41,926 nucleotides of DNA from Acidimicrobiales bacterium (GCA_017883105.1 JADGOF010000001.1:1-41926), one strand, 5' to 3'; counted from the stretch's first letter, positions 1 to 8,566 are shown. A program made the numbers and translations. The notes: generated by a model from the letters alone, not told the origin.

Positions 1-117
1 TGGTCCTCGACGGCACTAGGCGTGCGCAGTCCGTTTGCTCTCTTCGAGCAATGTGGGACTCAAGCCCGAATCTTGCGACCCTGCCCCCGAACACCGGTTT
101 GCGGCGTAGCCAAACCT

Positions 118-250
118 GCCAGGCGCCGGGCGTGCTTGCGCTCCGCGAGCACATCCGACGTGCCGTTCTGCGATGCGGCTAGGGAGGCGACGCCCGTCGT
201 TATGGCGCTGCGTTCTGTACCGCCTCGACGGCGCAGTACGCCGATTCGGG
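118..250. repeat. Dispersed intergenic repeat, copy A
   Basis: This is one of at least five imperfect copies of a roughly 130-bp sequence. It aligns without large gaps to the copy at 3838-3972. Shared blocks include CGTGCTTGCG near the left end, GTGCCGTTCTGCG in the middle, a GTTCTGT block and CGCCGATTCG at the right end. It lies beyond the 3' end of the anti-sigma-like gene. The rest of bases 1-466 holds no gene I can support; the reading frames there are incidental. Similarity was judged by eye. Confidence 0.6.
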
Positions 251-466
251 GTGTGACATCCCTCGCCACCCCCAGTCCCTGCGGTCTCCGGCGAACGTTA
301 TGTGCGCCGGGGAAGCCCATCCGGCAACCTTGCTGCTTGCGAGAGTTTCCTGCGCCCGGAACAACACGAGTGGGCCACCGGATCACCCTCAATCGATCCC
401 AATTTCCTCCCGTCTCGACGGGTTTCCCGAAGTGACAATCCCCGTCCTGGAACCGAACCCCTGGAC

Positions 467-1927
467 CTACGAGGAACCATGCATGTCGGTCACGACAACC
501 GAAGTGAAAAGTCCAGAGCTCCTCAGCGCCATCGCATACTCACTGACCTGAGACGTCGAACCGACGAACGTCCAGTCCAGCACCGCGCCGACGTTGGCAA
601 TCGCACCTCCAGGCAACGTCACCGGGACGGACCTCGTGGTGTCCTGGACTGATGAGGGTGCCGAATAGCCGGACGTATTGGCTAGCCCGTACTCCTTCGC
701 TAACTGAGTCTGCAGCGCCTCCAGCTGGGAGTAGGGCACGGCGAGCTTTGCGGTGGCCGTGATCTTCCCGGACAACGTGACTTGCTGAGGAACCGAGAGA
801 TCCCCTGGAAGGGCGCTGGACGGCACAACTGTGCTCGTGCCGGTGGGGTCAATCCAGCGAATAGAAATGCCAGCCACACCACCCTCGGTGTCCAGACTCG
901 GCGTCGGCGGTGAAGCCAGGTACGCCGCCCCGATGCCCATGTAGGCAGACGGTGCGGGTACGTCTCGAGCCTCGAGGAGTGATCCTGTAGACGGATCGAC
1001 GATGATGACGCTGGTGCCCGTTGGGGATGTGCCGCTGAAGCCGACCCCGGTGGCACCCGTGTGGGTGGATATCGTGCCGAGGCCCTGAATCCCTGGCATC
1101 AAAGCCAGTGCGCCATAGAGGGCTGAGTCAAGTGCCGGACCACCCCCGGCGACAGGCCCGATGAGGAGAACTACTGCTCGCTCAAAGCCCGAGGCCTGAG
1201 CTCCGTCCGAGGTCATCTGATTCAACGCCGGAATTGGTGTCGTGCCCGTCACCAACTCACGTGCCAGCCCTACCGGATCAGTGGGAAGAGCCGACGCATC
1301 AATGGTGCCCGTTGCACCGCCGAAGCCGATTGGTGCTGAGCCACCATCTGCGCTGCTGGTGCAGCTCGTGACGGGCTGCACTGTCGGAGCGATCACCATG
1401 CCAGCAGCGTGCCACGCCGTTTGGTTGGCGGGAGTGGCGAACGTAGCCGGCCCTGTGGTGGCCGAGATGCAGTCATTCCCATACGCGTCAGACCAGAGCC
1501 TGACCGTTGCCGCAACCGTGGCTTCCGCTCCAGGAGTGGGGGTCGCCCCGATCTGGTTGACTTGGCCGCTGAGCGACACTTGCTGTTCGGTCGAAAGCCA
1601 CTGGCCCTTGGTGAGCTGAGGGGCCGCCTGGCTGGCGGCATTCGACGCGATCTGCTGCAGTTGTGCGGCCGCGGCGACTGGCTCGTGTTGTCCGGCTGAA
1701 GGCATGAAGACCACAATCAGAAGGGCAGCAAGCCCAACGGCAACGGTTCCACCAAGCGCGGCAAGACGTGGGACGTGCCGGACCCGGCGAGTTCGTTTCG
1801 TTTGCGCACTTTCGTGTTCCCAGTCTCGCCCTTCCAATTCCGACAGAGATGGGGACGGTGGCGCCGCATTCATCAGCTCAGAGATCACCGATCGGATCTG
1901 TTCGTCGACTTCGTCAGTCAAGGGCAT
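467..1927 (-). CDS. Membrane-anchored anti-sigma-factor-like protein
   Basis: A 486-aa protein. It has a short charged N-terminal part (about residues 1-52), one membrane segment (about 54-76) and a long C-terminal region rich in Gly, Thr, Ser and Ala that is probably extracytoplasmic. Its start lies inside the 3' end of the ECF sigma gene (14-bp overlap, different frame), so the two are probably translationally coupled. This layout is the usual one for an ECF sigma factor followed by its membrane anti-sigma partner, and it resembles actinobacterial CU044_5270-type proteins. No HCC zinc motif of the ZAS anti-sigma class is visible, so the anti-sigma role is inferred from context. The large extracytoplasmic domain could instead sense or bind a ligand. 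Confidence 0.75.
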   Translation of the reverse strand: MPLTDEVDEQIRSVISELMNAAPPSPSLSELEGRDWEHESAQTKRTRRVRHVPRLAALGGTVAVGLAALLIVVFMPSAGQHEPVAAAAQLQQIASNAASQAAPQLTKGQWLSTEQQVSLSGQVNQIGATPTPGAEATVAATVRLWSDAYGNDCISATTGPATFATPANQTAWHAAGMVIAPTVQPVTSCTSSADGGSAPIGFGGATGTIDASALPTDPVGLARELVTGTTPIPALNQMTSDGAQASGFERAVVLLIGPVAGGGPALDSALYGALALMPGIQGLGTISTHTGATGVGFSGTSPTGTSVIIVDPSTGSLLEARDVPAPSAYMGIGAAYLASPPTPSLDTEGGVAGISIRWIDPTGTSTVVPSSALPGDLSVPQQVTLSGKITATAKLAVPYSQLEALQTQLAKEYGLANTSGYSAPSSVQDTTRSVPVTLPGGAIANVGAVLDWTFVGSTSQVSEYAMALRSSGLFTSVVVTDMHGSS

Positions 1928-2402
1928 TGAGGGCCTCCTTCAGGCGAGACTTTCCGCGAGCGAGGTGACGTCTCACCGATCCGTCACTGATGTCGAGGAG
2001 TTTGGCGATGGCAGCAGGATTGAGGTCATCCCAGTAGGTGAGGACGATGACTGCCCGCTGTTGAATGCTGAGCCTCATCACGGCGGCGAGCACCTCTGGC
2101 CTCACATCAGGCGGATCAATGCTCTCCGGCTGTGCAGCAACTTCCTCACGCACGCGGCGGCGCCGAGCCGAACGATGGAACTCGGCCGCCTTGTTGTAGA
2201 CGCTTCGGTACAAATACGAGCGCTTTTGTGTGACGGACGGCCAGCTCCTGGAGCTGAGGCAACTCAGGACCGCTTCTGAAACGACGTCGGCGGCATTCTG
2301 CGGACCAACGAGTCCCGTAGCGAAGCGTGTCAGGTCGTCAGCGTGTTTTCGATACAACTCGCTGTCAGCAATGTCCACACCCATAAGATGCCGCCGATCC
2401 AC
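1914..2402 (-). CDS. ECF-type RNA polymerase sigma factor
   Basis: A 162-aa sigma-70 family protein of the extracytoplasmic-function class. Region 2 covers about residues 20-80, with an acidic DVVSEAV helix followed by an aromatic/basic YLYRSVYNKAAEF helix. Region 4 covers about 105-160, with a helix-turn-helix around NPAAIAKLLDISDGSVRRHL. Regions 1 and 3 are absent, as expected for ECF factors. The GTG at 2402 gives the longest frame. In-frame ATG at 2384 and GTG at 2378 are alternatives, and I see no decisive ribosome-binding site. It is co-transcribed with the overlapping downstream membrane protein, its likely antagonist. The target regulon cannot be read from the window. Confidence 0.88.
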   Translation of the reverse strand: MDRRHLMGVDIADSELYRKHADDLTRFATGLVGPQNAADVVSEAVLSCLSSRSWPSVTQKRSYLYRSVYNKAAEFHRSARRRRVREEVAAQPESIDPPDVRPEVLAAVMRLSIQQRAVIVLTYWDDLNPAAIAKLLDISDGSVRRHLARGKSRLKEALNALD

Positions 2403-2437
2403 CTTTTGTGTGACACACCCGGAGGAATTCTCGACGA

Positions 2438-2457
2438 CCCACGCCCTCAGGCGTGGG
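2438..2457. other. Perfect hairpin resembling an IS200/IS605-type end
   Basis: A perfect 8-bp stem, CCCACGCC/GGCGTGGG, with a CTCA loop lies upstream of the sigma gene. Hairpins of this form (CCCACGCC-loop-GGCGTGGG) are common near the right ends of IS200/IS605-family elements, but no tnpA or tnpB remnant is visible here. It could equally be a leader hairpin of the sigma transcript. The rest of 2403-2934 holds repeat copy B and the upstream regions of two divergent genes, with no supported coding sequence. Confidence 0.35.
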
Positions 2458-2682
2458 CTGGGCCATCAATCCACCCGAGGATGGTAGGCATCTCGATTCC
2501 GTCATACGTGATCGACGATGACTCCGAACGCCGGCTTGGGGATCGATATCTGGCACGGTCCTGGGGCGCCCGCTTGCTTCAGCAAGCGGTCCAGATCGCT
2601 CCATCTGAGCGGTCGGGCCGCATATTGCAATTGGCCCCCGAGCACGCCAGATCGACGGCTCTGGATTGTCGAGTCCGATTTC

Positions 2683-2820
2683 CGAACGTCAGGTTCGATG
2701 CCGCGAGTCGATCGCACGAACGCAACCGACGTGCCGTTCTGCGCAGCGGCCGCGATGGCGCCAGCCGTCGTTCTGGCGCGTAGTTCGGCGCCCGAGCGGG
2801 TCCACTCCATCGCCGACTCC
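2683..2820. repeat. Dispersed intergenic repeat, copy B
   Basis: This copy carries the central GTGCCGTTCTGCGC block, GATGGCG, CGTCGTTCTGGCGCG, GAGCGGGT and a right end reading CGCCGACTC. It is closest to copy E (16585-16722), which shares the left-hand GGTTCGAT block and nearly the whole right half. It lies in the divergent region between the sigma factor gene and the methyltransferase gene. Confidence 0.6.
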
Positions 2821-2920
2821 GGTGCGATCGGCGTCACGGACAGCACCGGCAGCCAAGCGCTGTGACGCGCTGTGAATCCTCGGGAATACCCGGTGGCCGG
2901 TGGCCGCCAACATTGACACC

Positions 2921-2926
2921 TACGAT
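2921..2926 (+). promoter_or_regulatory. Putative -10 element of a leaderless promoter
   Basis: TACGAT fits the actinobacterial TAnnnT -10 consensus. It ends 8 nt before the GTG start at 2935, which would put the transcription start at or beside the start codon. No ribosome-binding site precedes that GTG, consistent with a leaderless transcript. No clear -35 is seen. Confidence 0.45.
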
Positions 2927-2934
2927 CGATTGGC

Positions 2935-3756
2935 GTGACGAAGGACAAGTTCACTGGCGGAGATCAGCGCTACCTACGCGATGCTCAATACCGAGACCCT
3001 TCCAGGTTGACGGCCAGGGCTGACCTCCACGCCAAGTACGGGACCGCCGACGTGCGCTGGTTTCCTTGGATGGCTGGCCAGATCGAATGGCCTTCCGATG
3101 GAGTCATTCTGGAGGTTGGTTGCGGCCCCGGTTGGCTGTGGAGCGAGGCCGCCTCCCAACTTCCGAGCGGCCTACGGCTCATGCTCACCGACCTTTCTGC
3201 AGGCATGGTGGATGCCGCCCTTGACCGAGTATCCGGACTTTTTGAGATGACAGCGGGAAGCGAGGCCGATGCTCAGCTACTGCCCTTTTGCAACCGTGTG
3301 TTCGACGTGGTTGTCGCCAACCACATGCTGTATCACGTTCCTCAGCCCGGATTGGCGGTCAGCGAGTTCGCTCGAACTCTGCGACCTGATGGCGTTCTCA
3401 TCGCAGCGACTGTCGGCCCAGAGCATCTGCGGGAGCTGTGGGAGATTCGCTCCGAAGTCTTCGAGGAAGAGCCCGTCAATCGCACTGCCGCGGTGTTCGG
3501 CGCGATAACGGGGCTTCCGATTATCCAGCAGGGATTCTCCAGCGTCGAGTGGCGCGCCTACGAGGATCACTTGCACTGCACGAATCCTGACGCTGTCATC
3601 GCCTTCATGACATCGACTCCCCCAGCCGAGGATGCCTCGGAGCAACAACTCCGGAGCCTTCATGTCGCAGTCCGCCGACGTTTCGAAAAGGGTGGTGGGT
3701 CGTTCGATATAGCCAAGGAGGTCGGAATCTTCGTCGCCAGAGATCCATACCAATAG
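2935..3756 (+). CDS. Class I SAM-dependent methyltransferase
   Basis: A 273-aa protein of the Methyltransf_11/25 type. Motif I (the SAM-binding glycine loop) reads VILEVGCGPGW at about residues 58-68. An acidic motif II segment DLSAGMVDAA follows near 86-95, then a motif IV-like VVANHMLYHVP near 127-137. The substrate cannot be read from the sequence; the fold is used on small molecules, lipids, proteins and tRNA. The start is a GTG without a Shine-Dalgarno sequence but with a -10-like hexamer just upstream, so it is probably leaderless. It is a single gene, divergent from the sigma gene and convergent with the nuclease-like gene after it. The C-terminal third is not recognised beyond the Rossmann core. 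Confidence 0.85.
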   Translation: MTKDKFTGGDQRYLRDAQYRDPSRLTARADLHAKYGTADVRWFPWMAGQIEWPSDGVILEVGCGPGWLWSEAASQLPSGLRLMLTDLSAGMVDAALDRVSGLFEMTAGSEADAQLLPFCNRVFDVVVANHMLYHVPQPGLAVSEFARTLRPDGVLIAATVGPEHLRELWEIRSEVFEEEPVNRTAAVFGAITGLPIIQQGFSSVEWRAYEDHLHCTNPDAVIAFMTSTPPAEDASEQQLRSLHVAVRRRFEKGGGSFDIAKEVGIFVARDPYQ

Positions 3757-3837
3757 GTTCGCTCAGAAGACCGTCTCACTGTTGGGTCTTCGGTGTCGTG
3801 GCCGTGACTGATCGCCGGTTCACTATGTGCCGTGTAT

Positions 3838-3972
3838 CGCCTGACGCCGAGCATGCTTGCGGAACGCGACCACACGCGTAGGTGCCGTTCTGCGCTACGC
3901 CACGATGGCGCAGATCGTCCTTCTGGCGTGGTGTTCTGTGCTGGGCAAGAGGCACGAGATCGCCGAATCGAG
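3838..3972. repeat. Dispersed intergenic repeat, copy C
   Basis: This copy aligns with copy A along its whole length, from ATGCTTGCG at the left through GTGCCGTTCTGCGC and GATGGCG to GATCGCCGAATCG at the right. Its left half also matches copy D (14359-14480), sharing the block CACGCGTAGGTGCCG. It lies between two convergent genes and fills most of the 311-bp gap from 3757 to 4067. Confidence 0.62.
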
Positions 3973-4067
3973 CGGGTGCGGGACGAAGGGGGGCCGTTGT
4001 CGGACCCCGTATAGTTCCGCACGATTAGTCCCGGGTTTCCTCCATCTCCTCCCAGGGATGCCGCTGC

Positions 4068-5876
4068 CTAGGCCGTCGCCTGATGTACCGCGATTTCAAG
4101 TTCTCTAAGCGTGCCCACAGAACGCATTGACGAGAAGATCACCTGCGTGCAAGGTCCTGGGAGAACGTAGGGAACGTCGGGACACACAACTATTCCACGA
4201 ATGTCGACGCTCGGTGGGAGTGTCACCTTCAATAACGATGGCTTTGCCCTGATCGTTGCGACCTTCTTGCGCCAGCTCGCCTCCGCCTGTTCGACAGCTT
4301 GCCGGTGATTCCTCACGGCACGGAAGTCTCCGTATTCAAGTTCGGCAGACGTTGTCCAAGCCTTCGCGTCCACTAGGACAACTACTCGGTCCTTGCATGC
4401 AATCCCGTCTATGTCTGTAATGGTCCTGCCTCGGTCCTTGATCGGCTTGCCGACAAGATGGCGGAGTGACTCTGGAGGACGCCATGGGCTCGCGTCGATT
4501 ACAGCTTGGACGTCATGTTCAAACCGCTCGGCCCAGACATTCGCATCGGGACCATCCGCCTGCCTTGGAACCGCATAAGAGAGAACCCGCGTGGCATAGA
4601 TCAAGTCGACGCGAGCGATCCCCCCTGCGGGTAAGACGATAGCGGGTTCAGGTGTAACCCAATTCGAGAACTCAATCGGGGTGCTAGTGATCTCATTCAT
4701 GACCACATCGGGTTCCCAGGTGGAGACATACTGCGACGCGACTCGTTCCCAACGGGCAAGCCCCGCCTCGATATCGCCAATCGGAAGGTCCAAGTAGCCC
4801 CAGCTGAGCCATGATCCGCGGGGAGCTATCCGCCGTTTCTTTCCACCTTGGATGGTGCGCATGGCCGTCCACAGAGTGGCGGCTGCCCCAAGCGCCGATA
4901 ACGACGGTGGCGTGCTTAGTGATGTGGGGTTGAAAACACCGGAGCGCGACAACAGCCCGGGTTCGCACGTCGTGAGATCGAAAAACCGACGGGGCCCTCG
5001 GTAAATGTGGGCGTCCAAGCGATTCAACCAGCCGGGTATAACGGCATCAGGGGTATGCAATTCATCAATTGTTGCTTCTAGTTGGCGACCACTTCCCTGG
5101 CGCTCGGTATCCGTTCCAAATCCGGCAAAGCCTCTGCTGTCGTAAAGGAGAAGCGCTTCTGTAATGCGGCGATCGAGGGCAACGCCGACACCGACGAATG
5201 TCGGTCCGAGAAGGTGGCTTAGGATCATTCCCTTCGCCACCGAACGGTAGCAACGCCCGACTTGCCACATTGCAGTACCAATCATGATCAGATGATGCAG
5301 ATCCTCAAGTACGCGGTCGTCGGGGTCGGAAGGCATCGCCTCCAGCTGCGCGTAGTCCACAGAGCAAGTTGACTCGCGCGTCAAGAGTTCAAGAAACCAT
5401 CGCGGCGCCAACGTCGTGTGGTCGAGCGGTGTACGGCGGGTACGCCGCGTAATCGTCACCCATTCAGCCGGTGACCGTCGACCCACGACGTCTGAGGCGT
5501 TGCTCTTCAGGCGCCAATAGAGCTCAGCAAGCTCCTCGGTCCCTTCTTGGCCGCTGAAATTCAGTGGTCCAACCTCTTCAAGCTCCGCTCTGATCGAAAG
5601 GAGTTCCGTCGTGACCTCCCCGGGGAACGATGCGACGGATTCTCCCGAGAAGAAGGAGCGATTGATGAGTCTGTCTAACTTGTCATGGACGAAGTCATGC
5701 CGGCGCGATATGGGAAAGACAAAGCGGTCCGGGTTTTCGCGGCGCGGTGGCTCATATCTGACATCATCCGGGATGGTTATCTTACCGCTGCCTTGCGGGG
5801 GAAGTTCCGCCATCGCAAGTTCGGCATCTCTCTGTGCGCGAAGTCGCGCCGCTCGGCGAGCGGCGTCAGCCGACAC
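4068..5876 (-). CDS. Unrecognised protein with C-terminal PD-(D/E)XK-like nuclease domain
   Basis: A 602-aa protein. Residues 1-440 match nothing I recognise; the N-terminus is charged and the middle has hydrophobic stretches (for example around 190-235) without a clear membrane topology. The C-terminal part (about 445-560) has the pattern of a restriction-endonuclease-like fold. It shows acidic residues in a helix (E450, E453), then D488-I-D490 before a beta strand VVVLV, then D503-A-K505, then a helix with basic residues. This D...(D/E)xK arrangement is what Mrr- or NERD-like nucleases use to coordinate metal and cut DNA. The gene stands alone between repeat C and a HAD gene fragment, within 1 kb of an AbiE pair, so a defence role is plausible. 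The nuclease call is from motif reading only. Confidence 0.6.
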   Translation of the reverse strand: MSADAARRAARLRAQRDAELAMAELPPQGSGKITIPDDVRYEPPRRENPDRFVFPISRRHDFVHDKLDRLINRSFFSGESVASFPGEVTTELLSIRAELEEVGPLNFSGQEGTEELAELYWRLKSNASDVVGRRSPAEWVTITRRTRRTPLDHTTLAPRWFLELLTRESTCSVDYAQLEAMPSDPDDRVLEDLHHLIMIGTAMWQVGRCYRSVAKGMILSHLLGPTFVGVGVALDRRITEALLLYDSRGFAGFGTDTERQGSGRQLEATIDELHTPDAVIPGWLNRLDAHIYRGPRRFFDLTTCEPGLLSRSGVFNPTSLSTPPSLSALGAAATLWTAMRTIQGGKKRRIAPRGSWLSWGYLDLPIGDIEAGLARWERVASQYVSTWEPDVVMNEITSTPIEFSNWVTPEPAIVLPAGGIARVDLIYATRVLSYAVPRQADGPDANVWAERFEHDVQAVIDASPWRPPESLRHLVGKPIKDRGRTITDIDGIACKDRVVVLVDAKAWTTSAELEYGDFRAVRNHRQAVEQAEASWRKKVATIRAKPSLLKVTLPPSVDIRGIVVCPDVPYVLPGPCTQVIFSSMRSVGTLRELEIAVHQATA

Positions 5877-6059
5877 CGGGAGCGATCCGCTGTCTCGGTC
5901 GTGTGTTCACAGGCGCCATTGCCGTGCGATTATCCCACGTCATCGCCTCGTCATCCCGCGTGTCACCACAGTGTTCTGTGGGACCACAGCGGCAGGACGC
6001 CACATCTGGACGGGGATTCGCGTAGAGCTGTCTGTCCGGTCGGCGACGTAACTTCGACG

Positions 6060-6203
6060 ACAAACGGCATGGAATGCATCGGTGTCCTTTGGGGCTACGG
6101 GAGCGCCGAAGAGCTCGAGGCCGCCGGAGCTGCTGCCGTCGTCAGGACTCCAGCTGAGCTCCGGCGCCTTCTCCTGGCCAGAGTGACGATCACCTCCGAA
6201 TGA
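6060..6203 (+). pseudogene. Orphan C-terminal fragment of a HAD-family phosphatase
   Basis: The last 47 codons before the stop at 6203 read like the end of a phosphoglycolate-phosphatase-type HAD hydrolase. The characteristic segment is CIGVLWGYGSAEELEAAGA, followed by a VVRTPAEL tail. In intact proteins this follows the conserved D-box motif, but here the upstream sequence shows none of the catalytic motifs (no DxDxT, no GDxxxD). So this is a truncated remnant, which suggests that insertion or recombination next to the nuclease gene removed the 5' part. The remaining sequence of 5877-6606 carries no other coding region I can support; a weak match to the dispersed repeat occurs near 6340-6400. 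Confidence 0.7.
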
Positions 6204-6606
6204 CCGAAACGATCGTCCTCGCCGGCTGATCCACCACCTGCGACGCAGAATGACGGCCCACCGTGCGACGCTGCCAGCTCATTGCGCACGCCGAACCGGC
6301 GTTCGGCACCCCTGTCAATGACAGCGGACTGTCCCAGAACGCGCGCCTTCAAGCCCGCTCGCGCACGCCCGCATGTGCCGTTCGTGGGCGGCAACTACCT
6401 CGACCACGGCCGAGGGCGGGACCACACCCCGCTCAGATCCGAAGTGCCGACCATCGCCGGGGCTCGCTTCCGCCCCTTCCATGCATCTTGAACAGGAATA
6501 ACGCTGCAAGGGCGCAGATTGCGACCGCGGAACGTTTGGCCTGCCAGTGGCTGCTCGTCAAGCACAACGGTCTGCGAGTCCCCAAGTCCGAGGCCGCCCT
6601 GGAATG
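6204..6606. other. 403-bp stretch without a supported gene
   Basis: It lies between the HAD fragment and the 3' end of the AbiEii-like toxin gene. A weak partial resemblance to the left half of the dispersed repeat occurs around 6340-6400 (CGCACGCCC then ATGTGCCGTTC), too poor to call as a copy. Otherwise nothing is seen. Confidence 0.4.
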
Positions 6607-7662
6607 TCACTCCGAGCCGTTGGACCCAGAGGTGGGCCCCGTTGGCGCACTGTCGTTCCCCGGAGCACCGTTGTTGATCGTGGCCTCGAGTACGCCCACG
6701 CGGTCCATCACCCAATCGAAATCCGGTGGCTCAGCCCGGAACATCCCCGCGCTCGCCATCTCGGCATAGTCGGCCCGCAGCGCATCGAGTCCGATCTGGT
6801 CGGGAACCAGACGGATCCTGCCGGTCGTGCAGTCTTCGTAGTGCGAAGTGCTCCTAGCGAAATGGACGTTCTTCACGGCCACAACGTCAGCGAGGAGTCC
6901 GCGGTCCCTGAGCGCAGCCTCCCCGACCTCGTGCTCGGATAGCCGGGCCAGGTCGTACCAGTGACGGGAGATCCGATCGGCTCCCCGGTCCCACTGCCCA
7001 CGGTTGCACTCATCATGGGCCAGGGTCGCCTTCTCCCAGAAGGTCCGTGCAGCCGAGAGCACGTCGACGGTGGCATGGGGGAGCTCCACTTCCTCGGCAC
7101 TGAGGAAGTCGGTCACGTACGGAGTGATCACGTGGGACTCGCTCGGAACCACACGGTTGCGGGCCCCGAACTCGATCTTGACCCGCTCGGCGAGATAGCC
7201 GCCTTCCTTGTCAAAGCAGCTCGGGTAGTCGAGGACGACGGTCTCGTCGTCGAGCATGGTGACGAATTCGCTCGGGTCGTTGACGTACGGAACGAGGGCA
7301 GAACTGACGAGTGGCACCACCACCTCTTCGAGGTAGCTCTTCAGCTGGGCGCCGAGCTGTTCCCGGATCCTCTTTGCTGCACTCCTCGATGCGGGGAGCC
7401 CGGCGTTCGCGTCAGGATCGAGCGCGATCGTGATGTCGATGTCTTCGGAGAACCGGTCGATGACCCCGTAGACCTTCGAGAGCGAGGTACCGCCCTTGAA
7501 GGCCATTTCCGGACGGCCGTCCTGGCTGAAGAGCACGTCGAGGGTCCAGCAAAGCCAGACGTCCTTCTCGATGATTTTGGGCGGTAGACCGGTGCCGGCG
7601 GCAGCCACGGCGTACACGGCGCGGCGCTCGTCGGGCTCCGCGAGCAAGAACTGATCAGGCAT
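6607..7662 (-). CDS. AbiEii-type nucleotidyltransferase toxin
   Basis: A 351-aa member of the AbiEii/DUF1814 nucleotidyltransferase family, the toxin half of type IV toxin-antitoxin systems. Known family members transfer nucleotides onto target RNA and cause reversible growth arrest or abortive phage infection. The signature motifs are present: KGGTSLSK at about 56-63 and FSEDIDI at about 71-77, giving the GG/S plus DxD catalytic pattern. A conserved IIEKDVWL segment lies upstream at about 30-37. Its start overlaps the end of the antitoxin gene by 8 bp. The order antitoxin-toxin and the overlap are typical of abiE operons. The target RNA and the phage range are unknown. Confidence 0.88.
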   Translation of the reverse strand: MPDQFLLAEPDERRAVYAVAAAGTGLPPKIIEKDVWLCWTLDVLFSQDGRPEMAFKGGTSLSKVYGVIDRFSEDIDITIALDPDANAGLPASRSAAKRIREQLGAQLKSYLEEVVVPLVSSALVPYVNDPSEFVTMLDDETVVLDYPSCFDKEGGYLAERVKIEFGARNRVVPSESHVITPYVTDFLSAEEVELPHATVDVLSAARTFWEKATLAHDECNRGQWDRGADRISRHWYDLARLSEHEVGEAALRDRGLLADVVAVKNVHFARSTSHYEDCTTGRIRLVPDQIGLDALRADYAEMASAGMFRAEPPDFDWVMDRVGVLEATINNGAPGNDSAPTGPTSGSNGSE

Positions 7663-8305
7663 CCGCCGGCTCTCTGACCACCTGGCGCTCCGAAGATCCG
7701 GACTGAGGGTGCTCGTAACGGTAGAACTCGTCGCTCAGCCAGGCCGGCATCGCGTTGGTCTCCTCACGCAGCGTCTTGAACTCCGCGACCGGCAGCGCGC
7801 CCCGCACTTGAGCGATGACCGCGGGGGTCACCTGATTGGGCCCGAGGTAACGCAGCGCACGCAGGGCCTCGCCGGCCGGTGTGCCCGCCAGCACCAGCTC
7901 TTTGGGGGCAGCGTGGCGGAGCTGCACTTTGAGCTGACCCGACTGGACGGTCCGGCTGCGGCCAGAGGTGAGGAACACCGGGGACAACGGGGCCTGGGTG
8001 CTCAGGCCGAGCCGGCGAGCGGCTTCGGCGCCATGTGCGGCGATCGACTCGCCCCGGCTCTCGGCCAGGGCCTCGGCCAGGGCCTGGGGCTCGGGAGGGA
8101 CTGAGCCGGCGAGGCGGCTGGTCTTCGGCCGGTAGTAGAGGCCACGAGCGGCGCGTGTGATCTCCCCAGCTCGCCCGAGCCGGCTGAGTGCCTGATCCAC
8201 GGCAGCCCTCGTGCCATGGCGAAGCAGCCGGGACGTCGGGATCAGGGCCCCGGGTCCGGCCTGCTCGAACTCCTTTCGGATCGCAGCGATGGTCGACGTA
8301 CGCAT
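7655..8305 (-). CDS. AbiEi-type antitoxin (DUF6088-like)
   Basis: A 216-aa protein with an N-terminal winged-helix domain (about residues 1-65; the segment VDQALSRLGRAGEITRAARGLYY is the wing-forming part). A C-terminal domain follows, as in AbiEi/DUF6088 antitoxins. In characterised AbiE systems the antitoxin represses its own operon by binding inverted repeats, and it blocks the toxin without forming a stable complex. The ATG at 8305 overlaps the right half of a palindrome and sits 7 nt after a TAGTAT -10 hexamer, so the mRNA is probably leaderless and autoregulated. It is the first gene of a two-gene operon with the nucleotidyltransferase toxin. Confidence 0.85.
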   Translation of the reverse strand: MRTSTIAAIRKEFEQAGPGALIPTSRLLRHGTRAAVDQALSRLGRAGEITRAARGLYYRPKTSRLAGSVPPEPQALAEALAESRGESIAAHGAEAARRLGLSTQAPLSPVFLTSGRSRTVQSGQLKVQLRHAAPKELVLAGTPAGEALRALRYLGPNQVTPAVIAQVRGALPVAEFKTLREETNAMPAWLSDEFYRYEHPQSGSSERQVVREPADA

Positions 8306-8333
8306 GTCAGAAATACTACACGATTATCTGACA
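8305..8333 (-). promoter_or_regulatory. abiE promoter with palindromic operator
   Basis: On the minus strand TGTCAGA and TCTGACA form a perfect 7-bp inverted repeat with a 15-bp spacer. The spacer contains a TAGTAT -10 hexamer, and the right arm runs into the ATG of the antitoxin gene. A repressor bound here would cover both the -10 and the start codon. The antitoxin is the obvious candidate, since AbiEi proteins autoregulate this way. Confidence 0.65.
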
Positions 8334-8566
8334 GAGGCGAACACGCGATCCCGGCCGACCTCGCGTCTTTGGTGCGCTTCAGTGACGGTTGACCGAATCG
8401 AGGTCGGTCGGTCGGCCGTGGCAAGGCAAGGAAGACCTCGTCCGTCGAGCCGAGCCGAGTTGGGCCGCACGCTGCCGTGATTCGCCGGCAAGCTCCTTGT
8501 CTTGGTTTGTGCTGTGGAGGTCGACAAACGGGGCGGGCAAGTCGGGCTGGCTGAGTTCGTTGCCAC

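Noticed and set aside
2502..2640. Minus-strand peptide segment with RPLRWSDLDRLLKQAG
   Set aside because: It looks protein-like over about 45 codons, but has no start, no ribosome-binding site and no recognised family, and the frame runs into repeat B.
6340..6410. Sixth copy of the dispersed repeat
   Set aside because: Only CGCACGC and ATGTGCCGTTC match; the right half is absent, so it may be chance.
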